This document shows, in pieces, positions 1 to 5,835 of a stretch of 8,719 bases of DNA (its first letter is position 1; the number at the start of each line of letters is the position of its first letter). The stretch spans positions 1 to 8,719 of the forward strand of contig JACMIS010000866.1 in the NCBI GenBank assembly GCA_014381035.1. Reading direction: 5' to 3'. A model generated the notes under the pieces. The model saw only the letters and a program-made list of their open reading frames with translations, had not been told where the DNA came from and searched no databases. The position numbers and the translations under genes are program-made. This DNA comes from Armatimonadota bacterium (GTDB lineage: Bacteria > Armatimonadota > Armatimonadia > Armatimonadales > Armatimonadaceae).

Positions 1-144
1 CAACCAGCCGAGCGGATCGAAATCAATCGGCTATTGGTGCCGTTCGGGAAGTATATTTGCACCGGGGGAACTCTGCCGCCGCGCTGCTCGACCTGCCCTC
101 TGCGGGAAGTTTGCGACCGCGTCGGAGTGACACGAAACCGATAA
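1..144 (+). CDS. nth: Endonuclease III-like DNA glycosylase, C-terminal end (partial)
   Basis: The window opens inside a reading frame that runs in frame 1 to a TAA at 142-144, giving 47 residues. The segment VPFGKYICTGG followed by CSTCPLREVC carries four cysteines in the order C-x8-C-x2-C-x5-C, at residues 20, 29, 32 and 38. This is the [4Fe-4S] cluster loop found at the C-terminus of endonuclease III family base-excision-repair glycosylases. The family norm is C-x6-C-x2-C-x5-C, so the first spacing is two residues longer than usual. The helix-hairpin-helix and the catalytic Lys/Asp lie outside the window, so activity cannot be judged. The end is followed directly by a strong terminator, so this is the last gene of its transcript. 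A related HhH-GPD glycosylase such as MutY is less likely, because the chain ends right after the cluster. Confidence 0.8.
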   Translation, partial: QPAERIEINRLLVPFGKYICTGGTLPPRCSTCPLREVCDRVGVTRNR

Positions 145-183
145 AAAACGCCCCTCACTTCTGCAGAGTGAGGGGCGTTTTTG
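143..183. terminator. Bidirectional intrinsic terminator between convergent genes
   Basis: AAAAACGCCCCTCACT at 144-159 is perfectly complementary to 167-182, giving a 16-bp stem with a 7-nt loop at 160-166. The stem ends are A-runs on the left and T-runs on the right, so each strand reads a GC-rich hairpin followed by a U-tract. It sits immediately after the endonuclease III stop and 10 bp beyond the stop of the leftward stalk-domain gene, so it can end both transcripts. Confidence 0.93.
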
Positions 184-192
184 AATCGCGAA

Positions 193-744
193 TCAGCTAC
201 CGGTTTTTACTTCGGCAACATTACCTGCCGCTTCGATAACTACGGTACGCTTCGTGTTATCCCAGGAAACGTTCGCTCCCATCGCTTCCGATACAAATCG
301 GAGCGGCACGTATGTGACGCCACCGATCACACGCGGGGGCGCATCCAGTGACATTTGAGCCCCATTCACGAGCGAGTCGGCAGAGCCGACGCGTAGACGA
401 AACTGTTTGTTGTTCACTTCATGACCGCCGGTGATCACTTTGGATTTTGCATCGTACTGAATGGTGCCACCCAGCCGCTCAACGACGCCGCGAAGCGGAA
501 CCATCACACGCCCGCCGATCATCCGGGGCGGAGCCTCGTTGAATGCAACCGGCTCTTCATTGACGGTCACTGTAATAACGGTATCACCGTTCGGCGCGGT
601 TCGGACTTCGGTCGTGCCGTTCGCCGGGGTTTGTACCGTGGTTTGTGTCTTGTCGTCGGTGACGACGGTGCCCTGTGCCCAGACCGGGGCAGAAATTGCT
701 AAAAGTGCTGCGAAAAGCGAGCCGCGTACTATATTTGTTTTCAT
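193..744 (-). CDS. Secreted copper-amine-oxidase N-terminal-like (stalk) domain protein
   Basis: The protein has 183 residues with a Sec signal peptide (MKTN..., hydrophobic residues 9-20, likely cleavage after VWA at residue 23), so it is exported. After a Thr/Asn-rich linker (about 26-60) come two copies of the copper amine oxidase N-terminal-like repeat (PF07833 type). The first, residues 66-105, carries PPRMIGGRVMVPLRGVVERLGG; the second, residues 126-170, carries PPRVIGGVTYVPLRFVSEAMGA. These repeats are a non-catalytic 'stalk' fold, common in Firmicutes and Armatimonadota envelope proteins, and do not imply amine oxidase activity. No catalytic domain follows, so it is probably a small envelope or cell-surface module. 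The ATG at 744 is chosen because AAGGAT precedes it at good spacing and the signal peptide starts there; an upstream frame extension to 918 has no signal-like start and runs into the divergent gene. Substrate or partner is unknown. Confidence 0.85.
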   Translation of the reverse strand: MKTNIVRGSLFAALLAISAPVWAQGTVVTDDKTQTTVQTPANGTTEVRTAPNGDTVITVTVNEEPVAFNEAPPRMIGGRVMVPLRGVVERLGGTIQYDAKSKVITGGHEVNNKQFRLRVGSADSLVNGAQMSLDAPPRVIGGVTYVPLRFVSEAMGANVSWDNTKRTVVIEAAGNVAEVKTGS

Positions 745-874
745 TATTTTATCCTTGTTTCGGTTCGTTGCCGAAGAGTGATCCTCGCTTGGTTGTACCC
801 GCGTCGTTAAACATTTTAAACGCAACGCAACTTTGCCTACGGGCAGGTGCCTAATGAAAGCAGGAACATAAATT
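745..874. other. Divergent intergenic region, stalk gene / NfeD-like operon
   Basis: This 130-bp gap must hold the promoters of both divergent transcripts. The leftward gene has AAGGAT as its ribosome site (751-756 on the minus strand) and the rightward gene has AGGA at 862-865, 9 nt before its ATG. The AT-rich core (GTTAAACATTTTAAAC, 807-822) is the likely promoter zone, but neither strand shows a convincing -35/-10 pair; a leftward TAAAAT is the best single box. No operator dyad stands out. Confidence 0.4.
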
Positions 875-1582
875 ATGCAAGCGGAAGCGGTATACCAGAC
901 ACTTTTCTGGATCGGCACCCTCGGCGTCGTGGCGATGGGAGCGATGGGCGCAATGCACGGCTCGCACGGGCACGGGCACTCTCATAGCGCGGACGGGGGG
1001 CATGGTGGGCACGGTTTGTCCGGGCATCAGGCAGACGGCGCACACCATGCGGGAGCGCATCATGCGACTGGACACCACGCGGAGGCGCACGGGCACGGAC
1101 ACGGGAACCATCATGATGCAACGCATCAGGAGGGAGCGGGCAACGCGGCAGGGGCGATGATCACGATTCTCGGCTACCTATCCCCCATGACTTTGTTTTC
1201 CGTGTCTCTTGGCGCGGGGGCGACAGGACTATTGCTCGGCGAACGATTGACAGTGGTTTTGACCGCCGCCCTGGCAATACTCGCCGGGCTACTATTTTTC
1301 GGCTTCGTTGTCCGACCCGCGATGCGGTTCATTCAGGGCTTCGCCTCGAAACCGGCGACGAACCTCGCTGGCACTATCGCAACCGAAGCTTTCGCACAGA
1401 ACCGTTTCGATGCACAGGGGCGTGGGATTGTGCGGTTGTCGCTCGACGGCGAAAGTGTACGTCTTCTTGCTTATCTGGAACCGGAGGACCACGCAAGAGG
1501 GGTTGTGGTCGCACCCGGAGAGAAACTACTTGTCACACGCATTGACGAAGGCACGAATACATGCCATGTGACCAAACTGTAA
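875..1582 (+). CDS. Membrane protein with histidine-rich loop and NfeD/YqiJ-like C-terminal domain
   Basis: This 235-residue protein has an N-terminal membrane segment (about 7-27) and then a loop of nearly 60 residues (28-84) with 20 histidines as HGHGH, GHH and AHH units. Two further hydrophobic segments follow (about 93-120 and 124-147), then a soluble domain (about 165-235) with the short beta pattern of an OB fold: GRGIVRLSLDGESVRLLAY, then GEKLLVTRID and CHVTKL. Small membrane proteins ending in an OB fold (NfeD, YqiJ) are typically encoded next to flotillins, and the next gene, 9 bp downstream, is a flotillin. The family call rests on this context plus weak pattern similarity; a search could move it to an unnamed family. 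The His-rich loop suggests binding of Zn, Ni, Co or Cu; I infer this and cannot see a defined site. The start is set by AGGA at 862-865. The likely role is assembly or regulation of the flotillin complex. Confidence 0.7.
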   Translation: MQAEAVYQTLFWIGTLGVVAMGAMGAMHGSHGHGHSHSADGGHGGHGLSGHQADGAHHAGAHHATGHHAEAHGHGHGNHHDATHQEGAGNAAGAMITILGYLSPMTLFSVSLGAGATGLLLGERLTVVLTAALAILAGLLFFGFVVRPAMRFIQGFASKPATNLAGTIATEAFAQNRFDAQGRGIVRLSLDGESVRLLAYLEPEDHARGVVVAPGEKLLVTRIDEGTNTCHVTKL

Positions 1583-1591
1583 AGGGAAATT

Positions 1592-2950
1592 ATGGGACCG
1601 ATTTTTATTGCTATCGCAATCGTGGTAGCTATTTTTGTTGTCGTAGGAATCACGACGTCGCTTCTGCGAACCGTGGATGCTGGTACAATCCGCCTTGTGA
1701 CGAGTGCGGGCGGAGAAACTAAAGTCTACAAAGGTCCGGGCAAGTCATGGGAAATTCCTCTCCTGACCACCGGCACCACGATCCCGTCGAAGGCGATCAA
1801 TATTGATCTTGACATCGCGGACCAGACTGCCGATGTAGACCGTGCCGGTGTTCCACGTCCGATCAAGGTACGGGTTCTGGCGTCCGCGATTGTGTCGGTC
1901 GGCGACTCGAATCTGATGATCCTGACGGCGGCGAACAAGTTCTTTTCGCGGAACATCAACGAGCAGACGGCGATTCTATCCGACCTCCTTACCTCGACCG
2001 GTCGCCGTGCCGTCAACTTGCTCAATCACGATGAACTGTACTCGGCGAAAACAGCGAAGGCGGATATCAGCGAGAGTGCGGCAGCGGCGATCCTGGCGTC
2101 GGGGAATATCGAGGACGACGACCGTTTGGCAATGATCATCAAGTCGGCATGTTCCCGCGAGTTGCAGGACCTCGGCTTGGTGTTCAATTCGCTCAACATT
2201 AAAGAGGTGCAGTCGGAAGTCGCGGAAGCGCGGCGACGACAGTCGGCGGTGGAAGCGAAGGCGAACGCCGACATCGTCGCTGCGGACCAGGAGCGACGTT
2301 CCAAAGAAGCGCAACTTGCCGCCGAACAAGCCGTCAACGATAAGCAACGCGATCTCGAAGAACGTCGCGCCCAGAACGCGGCGACGATTGCGACGGCGGA
2401 AGCGAAACGGCAGGAAGCCCTCGCCACCCAACGCACAGCGGAGTTGAAGGCGACACAGATCGCACAAGCGACGGCGGACGCCATGAAACTGCGAATCGCG
2501 GCGGAGGCAAGCGCGGACGCGGAAGCGGTCAAAATACGTGCTCTCGGCGCGGCGCAGGCGGACGCGATCCGCTCCGTAAACGATGCCATTCGTGACGGCG
2601 GCGAAGCCTACCTGCAACTCAAGCAGTTAGAAATGTTGCCACTGATCACCCCGGCAATCGCGCAAGCACTGGCTCAAGCAAAGATGGTCAACATTAATAG
2701 CGGTTCCGCGGCGGAAGGACGCGGGGCGGCGGGCGGCGCAACAGATCAGATCACCGGCGTGATTCAAACCCTGCTGGCGACTCAATTGATGCGATCCGAA
2801 CTGAAGGACATGGACGTGAGCGGGACGAGTAGCCATAACGAAGAACGGTCACCGGTCGCGGCGACAACTCCTTCCGCACCCGCCGTTTCCACCTACCCAG
2901 TCTCCGACAACAGCGGCGTTACCCCGCCCCCCGTAAAGCGTCGTGGCTAG
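1592..2950 (+). CDS. Flotillin-like SPFH/band 7 membrane scaffold protein
   Basis: This protein has 452 residues. An N-terminal hydrophobic helix (3-24) anchors it, followed by an SPFH/band 7 domain (about 25-215). A long Ala/Glu/Arg/Gln-rich coiled coil (about 205-335) comes next, with the repeated AEA/EAxAxA pattern typical of flotillins. A conserved-looking segment (YLQLKQLEMLPLI, then AKMVNINSG) and a low-complexity Ser/Pro tail (from about 410) close it. Flotillins oligomerise on the inner face of the membrane and organise ordered lipid microdomains and associated protein complexes. The gene starts 9 bp after the His-rich NfeD-like gene, with AAGGG overlapping that stop region as ribosome site, so the two are co-transcribed and probably work as a pair, as in NfeD-flotillin and YqiJ-YqiK operons. 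The disordered Pro-rich tail is longer than the flotillin core needs. Family confidence is high; physiological role is unknown. Confidence 0.9.
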   Translation: MGPIFIAIAIVVAIFVVVGITTSLLRTVDAGTIRLVTSAGGETKVYKGPGKSWEIPLLTTGTTIPSKAINIDLDIADQTADVDRAGVPRPIKVRVLASAIVSVGDSNLMILTAANKFFSRNINEQTAILSDLLTSTGRRAVNLLNHDELYSAKTAKADISESAAAAILASGNIEDDDRLAMIIKSACSRELQDLGLVFNSLNIKEVQSEVAEARRRQSAVEAKANADIVAADQERRSKEAQLAAEQAVNDKQRDLEERRAQNAATIATAEAKRQEALATQRTAELKATQIAQATADAMKLRIAAEASADAEAVKIRALGAAQADAIRSVNDAIRDGGEAYLQLKQLEMLPLITPAIAQALAQAKMVNINSGSAAEGRGAAGGATDQITGVIQTLLATQLMRSELKDMDVSGTSSHNEERSPVAATTPSAPAVSTYPVSDNSGVTPPPVKRRG

Positions 2951-2951
2951 T

Positions 2952-2967
2952 CCAGCAACAATGCTGG
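2952..2967. repeat. Small hairpin just after the flotillin stop
   Basis: CCAGCA (2952-2957) and TGCTGG (2962-2967) form a 6-bp stem with an ACAA loop, beginning one base after the flotillin stop codon. No T-tract follows, so it is not a classical terminator by itself. It could protect the 3' end of the flotillin mRNA or act together with the next hairpin. Confidence 0.4.
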
Positions 2968-2969
2968 CG

Positions 2970-3003
2970 AAAGAAAAAGACTCTGGCTCAATAAGCCAGA
3001 GTC
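2970..3003 (-). terminator. Intrinsic terminator oriented leftward
   Basis: GACTCTGGCT (2979-2988) pairs perfectly with AGCCAGAGTC (2994-3003), a 10-bp stem with a CAATA loop. Read on the minus strand the stem is followed by TTTTTCTTTC, a good U-tract. Read on the plus strand it is followed by GCGACCACGG, with no U-tract. It should therefore stop leftward transcription entering the flotillin gene rather than end the flotillin message, although the hairpin may still act as a 3' border for that mRNA. Confidence 0.65.
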
Positions 3004-3287
3004 GCGACCACGGAAGAATCCGGGCGATTACCGCGTAGCACATAACAGATCACGCACCCAATACATCACCGCGTATATCCCCATTTTTGCCAGCGTCTCT
3101 TCAAACGTCTGCACGCTATAGGTTGCGGCGAAGCACCCGCCTTACACCATTGGCAAACGGATTGATATGCCAGATAGGGAACGCACGAGTCAGACACAGC
3201 ATTGAGAATCGCATCGCAGAGAATAAACAGTCTCCCCTCTCTTCCTTCCCACTTCCACCTGATTCGAGAAAAAAGGGCAAGAAATAT

Positions 3288-3317
3288 TTCATAAACCGGT
3301 TGATATTTCGATATAAT
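3288..3317 (+). promoter_or_regulatory. Candidate sigma-70-type promoter in the intergenic region
   Basis: A perfect -10 box, TATAAT, lies at 3312-3317. The best -35 is TTCATA at 3288-3293 (four of six consensus bases) with an 18-bp spacer. It points rightward. The spacer contains the first of two near-identical dyads and the second lies just after the expected start site, an arrangement typical of a repressed promoter. No clear gene begins nearby: the beta-helix ATG is about 640 bp away, so the product could be a long leader or a small RNA. Confidence 0.4.
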
Positions 3318-3348
3318 CCAGTACAATGTTTCCATAAATCGGTTTATG
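3290..3348. promoter_or_regulatory. Pair of near-identical dyads (candidate operators)
   Basis: Site 1 is CATAAACCGGTTGAT (3290-3304) with the perfect palindrome AACCGGTT as its core. Site 2 is CATAAATCGGTTTAT (3333-3347), extending to an inverted repeat CCATAAA/TTTATGG around TCGG (3332-3349). The two sites agree at 13 of 15 positions and are 43 bp apart, close to four helical turns, so they lie on the same face of DNA. They bracket the TATAAT box. This is what a dimeric repressor binding two operators would need; the regulator itself is not visible in the window. Confidence 0.45.
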
Positions 3349-3436
3349 GATTTTGGCAAGAAATTCCTGTACTGTTGAATCAACCGACGTATGCGATGAG
3401 GACGAGGATCGGGGGGCGACCGTTCGTGTACTGGAT
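3316..3436. repeat. Inverted repeats of an ATCCAGTACA motif
   Basis: ATCCAGTACA (3316-3325) is perfectly inverted at 3427-3436 (TGTACTGGAT), and a shorter inverted copy TGTACTG lies at 3368-3374. In addition GGTTGAT (3298-3304) is inverted as ATCAACC (3379-3385). The arms are nested around the CCATAAA/TTTATGG hairpin at 3332-3349, so a transcript across 3298-3436 could adopt alternative long hairpins. Confidence 0.45.
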
Positions 3437-3850
3437 GGTGTTTACACCCCGGTCCAACGACTGGCAGTAATTTAGCTAAGAACAAGCTAGAAACAGGCAA
3501 AGATGTCTTGTTCAGTAGGAACTGATCCACTCAGGGAAATGAGGGAAGGTTTTCTGTCATTCAGGATTTGAAGTCCGGGTTCACAGCCACACTCCGCTTA
3601 ATTTTTTGCTTGTAAGAAGATTATTTTGTACCCATTGCTACAATAGCGATAATACCAGCATTAGATTTCCCAAATCATTGCCCGGATTCGAGGAAGGCGC
3701 GGCAGACGGTGTGCTGATCAACGTCTACTGATCTCGGCACTGACCTGATTGATGTATGTTGCGGAGCGGTTCCGTCGACGATGTCCGAAATTTTAACGAC
3801 AGGGAAAGAGACTCTCTGCTCCGTGTTCGAGGAAGGAGGTGAAGTAATAG

Positions 3851-3927
3851 GGCTATGGCGAGCCTAATGCCGTTTTGACGGCGACCAGATGGTTTCTCTG
3901 CTTCTGGACTGCGCGGGACGATCCGCG
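3851..3927 (+). promoter_or_regulatory. Hairpin-rich 5' leader of the beta-helix gene
   Basis: Three compact hairpins follow one another: GGCT/AGCC (3851-3864), GCCGT-TTTG-ACGGC (3869-3882) and a 6-bp stem CGCGGG-ACGA-TCCGCG (3912-3927, one G-U pair). A wider pairing of CGGAGC (3762-3767) with GCTCCG (3818-3823) lies upstream. The last hairpin ends 23 nt before the ribosome site of the beta-helix gene. The leader is long for a simple untranslated region and may control translation, but it does not match a riboswitch class I can name. Confidence 0.35.
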
Positions 3928-3964
3928 AGGGTCCATACTATCCCTTAATGAGGAGGATTTTGTC

Positions 3965-4975
3965 ATGTCTTCAAGTATTTTTTCGTACCTGCCATTCCTA
4001 GGGCATACGGTCAGAATTACGCAAGTGTGTCGCATGTTCCTGTCTCTTGCTCTGCTGCTGATCGTACCGATCACATCTACTCTGGCTGCGGGCACCGCCG
4101 AAGTGACACGCAGTGGCAGTAACTACATCGTGAGGGTGGACGGGACCCAGGTTTATTCCGGGACCAATTATACCGATGCCCTGATCCAGGCAGCCGGCAC
4201 CGGTGAACGCATCATGAATATCCGTGTCGGCGGCACCATCACCAGAACGATACGGCTCCGCCAACAGTCTACCTTGAATTATTTTCCTACCTCGGAACGC
4301 ATCGTGCTGGGCAACATCGCCGGACCAGGCTTTTACGCCTACAAGTCCAGCGGCATCGTTTTCAACGGTCTGCGCCTCGGCGGGAACGCGTACTACGGCA
4401 TCCGCCTGAGCAGTTGTGGCGGATCTTCCTTCAACAACCTCAACATGGACTTCGGCGGAAATCCAGTGGCAGTTGGTCTGCGCGTAGACAACGAAGGCAG
4501 TGCCCGCGTCTCCGGTCTCACCATACGCAATTCACGCGTTGCCAACATTCAGGCGGGTGGGGATCGCCAGGGCATCGAAACCTATGGCGTAGACTACTAC
4601 GACATCGACGGGGTCACTGCCTACAACATCGGCGGTTGTGGTCTTCTGATCAACAACGGCAACAACGGTAGAATCGGCAGCGTGTACGGCGACCGGTGTG
4701 GGAACGGAACCACTTACGCCGCGTTGCGCTTCGCTAACAACTGTAACGGCGCGACCGTCAATTACGCGGATGCCAAAAACTCCGCTCGGGGCTTGTTTAT
4801 CCTGAACAGCACCAACATCCAGGTCAATAGAGTCCTTATATCCAACTGCAGCGTAGATTCGATCTGGATTCAGAACGGAAGCAACAACGATGTGCTGGCT
4901 GGCAACGTCTACGGGCGGGCACCAGTCATTACCAATTCGCCGGGCAGTATGATCAGCGTCGTGTATACTCCGTGA
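3965..4975 (+). CDS. Secreted right-handed parallel beta-helix repeat protein
   Basis: This 336-residue protein is predicted to be exported. A long basic n-region (1-23) precedes a hydrophobic core (24-39), with likely cleavage after LAA (residue 42). The mature part is rich in Asn, Gly, Ser and Val and shows repeated short beta coils of about 20-25 residues, such as GIVFNGLRLGGNAYYGIRLS, GLTIRNSRVANIQ, DIDGVTAYNIGGCGLLI and IQVNRVLISNCSVDSIWI. This is the pattern of pectate-lyase-like right-handed beta-helix proteins (PbH1 repeats). Such folds serve as polysaccharide lyases or hydrolases, adhesins and tail-spike proteins. No clear lyase or glycoside hydrolase active-site motif is visible, so activity is left open. 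The ATG at 3965 is chosen over an in-frame TTG at 3875 because AGGAGG (3951-3956) lies 8 nt before it. The gene stands alone, with a structured leader before it and a strong terminator after it. Confidence 0.8.
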   Translation: MSSSIFSYLPFLGHTVRITQVCRMFLSLALLLIVPITSTLAAGTAEVTRSGSNYIVRVDGTQVYSGTNYTDALIQAAGTGERIMNIRVGGTITRTIRLRQQSTLNYFPTSERIVLGNIAGPGFYAYKSSGIVFNGLRLGGNAYYGIRLSSCGGSSFNNLNMDFGGNPVAVGLRVDNEGSARVSGLTIRNSRVANIQAGGDRQGIETYGVDYYDIDGVTAYNIGGCGLLINNGNNGRIGSVYGDRCGNGTTYAALRFANNCNGATVNYADAKNSARGLFILNSTNIQVNRVLISNCSVDSIWIQNGSNNDVLAGNVYGRAPVITNSPGSMISVVYTP

Positions 4976-5000
4976 GTGCTTGACAAGCGGGTATTTCTAG

Positions 5001-5037
5001 AAAAGTCGGGTGCCGGGAATCGGTACCCGACTTTTTT
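5001..5037. terminator. Strong intrinsic terminator between beta-helix gene and thiN
   Basis: AAAAGTCGGGT (5001-5011) pairs perfectly with 5025-5035 and the stem continues inward as GCCG/CGGT around a GGAAT loop, giving 15 bp with one G-U pair. A run of six T follows on the plus strand (5032-5037), 26 bp after the beta-helix stop. On the minus strand the stem is followed by TTTTCTAG, so it can also end the leftward thiN transcript, whose stop is about 75 bp away. Confidence 0.93.
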
Positions 5038-5112
5038 ACCGCATCCCTTGTTCGATGGGTGTGGTTTTTTTCTTTTGTGCATCTCGTAATCTCCCCTCAC
5101 CGAAATGTTTTG

Positions 5113-5835
5113 TTAGCGTGCCACGAACCGCTTCGGCAACGCCGAATGGTGAACCTGCACCAACAACGGTGCATTTACTTCGCACCGAATCGTAACCTTG
5201 GTATCCGTAATCTCATTCAATGTGCCATCGCGGACACCAGGAGCTAGCGTTGCTCCCTCTAACGTCCAGCGGACCCCGTGGAGCGTCACGTCTCGAACGA
5301 TACCGAGGGAAAGCAAGGATAACGTGCGCCCTGGCAAATCGACTTCGTATAAAACGAGTTCGCCGCCACGCACCGGACACGTTTCGCCCACAGAATCCAC
5401 CAGCCGAATGTCCATTCCACCCAGGACACCGTGCTTAACAACCGACGATAACACGGAGTAGGTATGATCCAACCTCCCACCAACGGCACCGAATATCTCG
5501 ACAGGAACGTTGCCGATTTCTGCTCCTACATAACTCAATGCCTTGTCGAGATCCGTGTAATCCTGGTCTGGCGTTGCTACCACCGTCACCCCTTGTTCTT
5601 CAAAACGTGCAAGATCGTCGTTCGTCAGCGAATCGAAATCGCCTGTGACAACGTGCGGGAGGATGCCACACGCGACCAAACGCGACGCGCCCCCGTCCAC
5701 GCCGAGAATCAGCGTGGACGGTTTCCGGGTCGCATCCGCGAGGAGTCGCTCTGCCACCGGTTCCATCGGCGCGTTGCAGACGACAACGGCGCGTTCGACG
5801 GTGCGACTATTCACAGTAATACCAACATTTGTCAT
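5113..5835 (-). CDS. thiN: Thiamine pyrophosphokinase
   Basis: The enzyme transfers pyrophosphate from ATP to thiamine to give thiamine pyrophosphate (TPP), a cytosolic salvage step. The 240-residue chain shows the family motifs in order: DGGA (47-50), GDFDS (65-69), [13 protein letters not shown] (88-100) and [11 protein letters not shown] (115-125). These Asp residues bind Mg-ATP. The C-terminal half (from about 160; GVRWTLEG at 187-194, LNE at 207-209) is the beta-sandwich thiamine-binding region. Length is slightly above the usual 210-220. The start is uncertain: the ATG at 5835 lies 29 bases inside the upstream pseudopilin gene and has no Shine-Dalgarno, and a GTG at 5814, overlapping that stop by 8 bases, is an alternative. 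Either way translation is probably coupled to the upstream gene. Both genes lie behind a TPP riboswitch, so the product can feed back on its own synthesis. Confidence 0.93.
   Translation of the reverse strand: MTNVGITVNSRTVERAVVVCNAPMEPVAERLLADATRKPSTLILGVDGGASRLVACGILPHVVTGDFDSLTNDDLARFEEQGVTVVATPDQDYTDLDKALSYVGAEIGNVPVEIFGAVGGRLDHTYSVLSSVVKHGVLGGMDIRLVDSVGETCPVRGGELVLYEVDLPGRTLSLLSLGIVRDVTLHGVRWTLEGATLAPGVRDGTLNEITDTKVTIRCEVNAPLLVQVHHSALPKRFVAR

Larger units (their letters stand above)
3004..3874. other. Long AT-richer intergenic region, no convincing gene
   Basis: About 870 bp without a recognisable gene. Open frames exist on both strands (3066-3530 leftward, 3087-3470 rightward) but they overlap one another, lack ribosome sites, and translate into sequence with no family-like features. 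The region holds a TATAAT promoter candidate with two dyads (3288-3348) and an interlocking set of inverted repeats around TGTACTG. There is a 7-bp hairpin GAACAAG/CTTGTTC (3480-3486 with 3507-3513) and a small hairpin ATTGCTA/TAGCGAT (3634-3650). TTGTAC-N16-GATAAT (3626-3653) is a weak second rightward promoter candidate for the beta-helix gene. A decayed mobile element or a small-RNA gene is possible; neither is demonstrated. Confidence 0.5.

Noticed and set aside
745..918. N-terminal extension of the stalk-domain protein to position 918.
   Set aside because: It would overlap the divergent operon, lacks a ribosome site, and would bury a normal signal peptide 58 residues inside the protein.
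955..1130. Repetitive GGCACGGGCAC-type units that look like a tandem repeat or CRISPR-like array.
   Set aside because: They are explained by the in-frame HGH/GHH codons of the His-rich loop; there are no regular spacers.
3087..3470. Rightward 127-codon open frame in the same gap.
   Set aside because: No ribosome site, overlaps the promoter and dyads, and matches no family pattern I can recognise.
3066..3530. Leftward 154-codon open frame, attractive because the leftward terminator at 2970-3003 lies 60 bp beyond its stop.
   Set aside because: The only starts are a GTG at 3530 without a ribosome site and an ATG inside the dyad region; the composition is not protein-like (many Arg, Trp, Cys and Pro in no pattern), and a rightward frame covers the same DNA. 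Kept only as a reason to check minus-strand transcription.
3855..3878. Short leader-peptide frame (7 codons from ATG 3855) after a perfect AGGAGGT at 3834-3840.
   Set aside because: The spacing of about 14 nt is too long for efficient initiation and the ATG lies in a hairpin loop; no regulatory codon bias is seen.
3780..3900. Resemblance of GGCTATGGCGAGCCTAATG and the following hairpin to parts of the c-di-GMP-I riboswitch.
   Set aside because: The diagnostic GGGACGCAAAGC block and the GNRA-capped first stem are missing; the likeness is limited to a short stretch.
4909..5100. Leftward small frame with a fair ribosome site before its internal ATG at about 5082.
   Set aside because: It reads straight through the strong terminator hairpin and into the antisense of the beta-helix gene.
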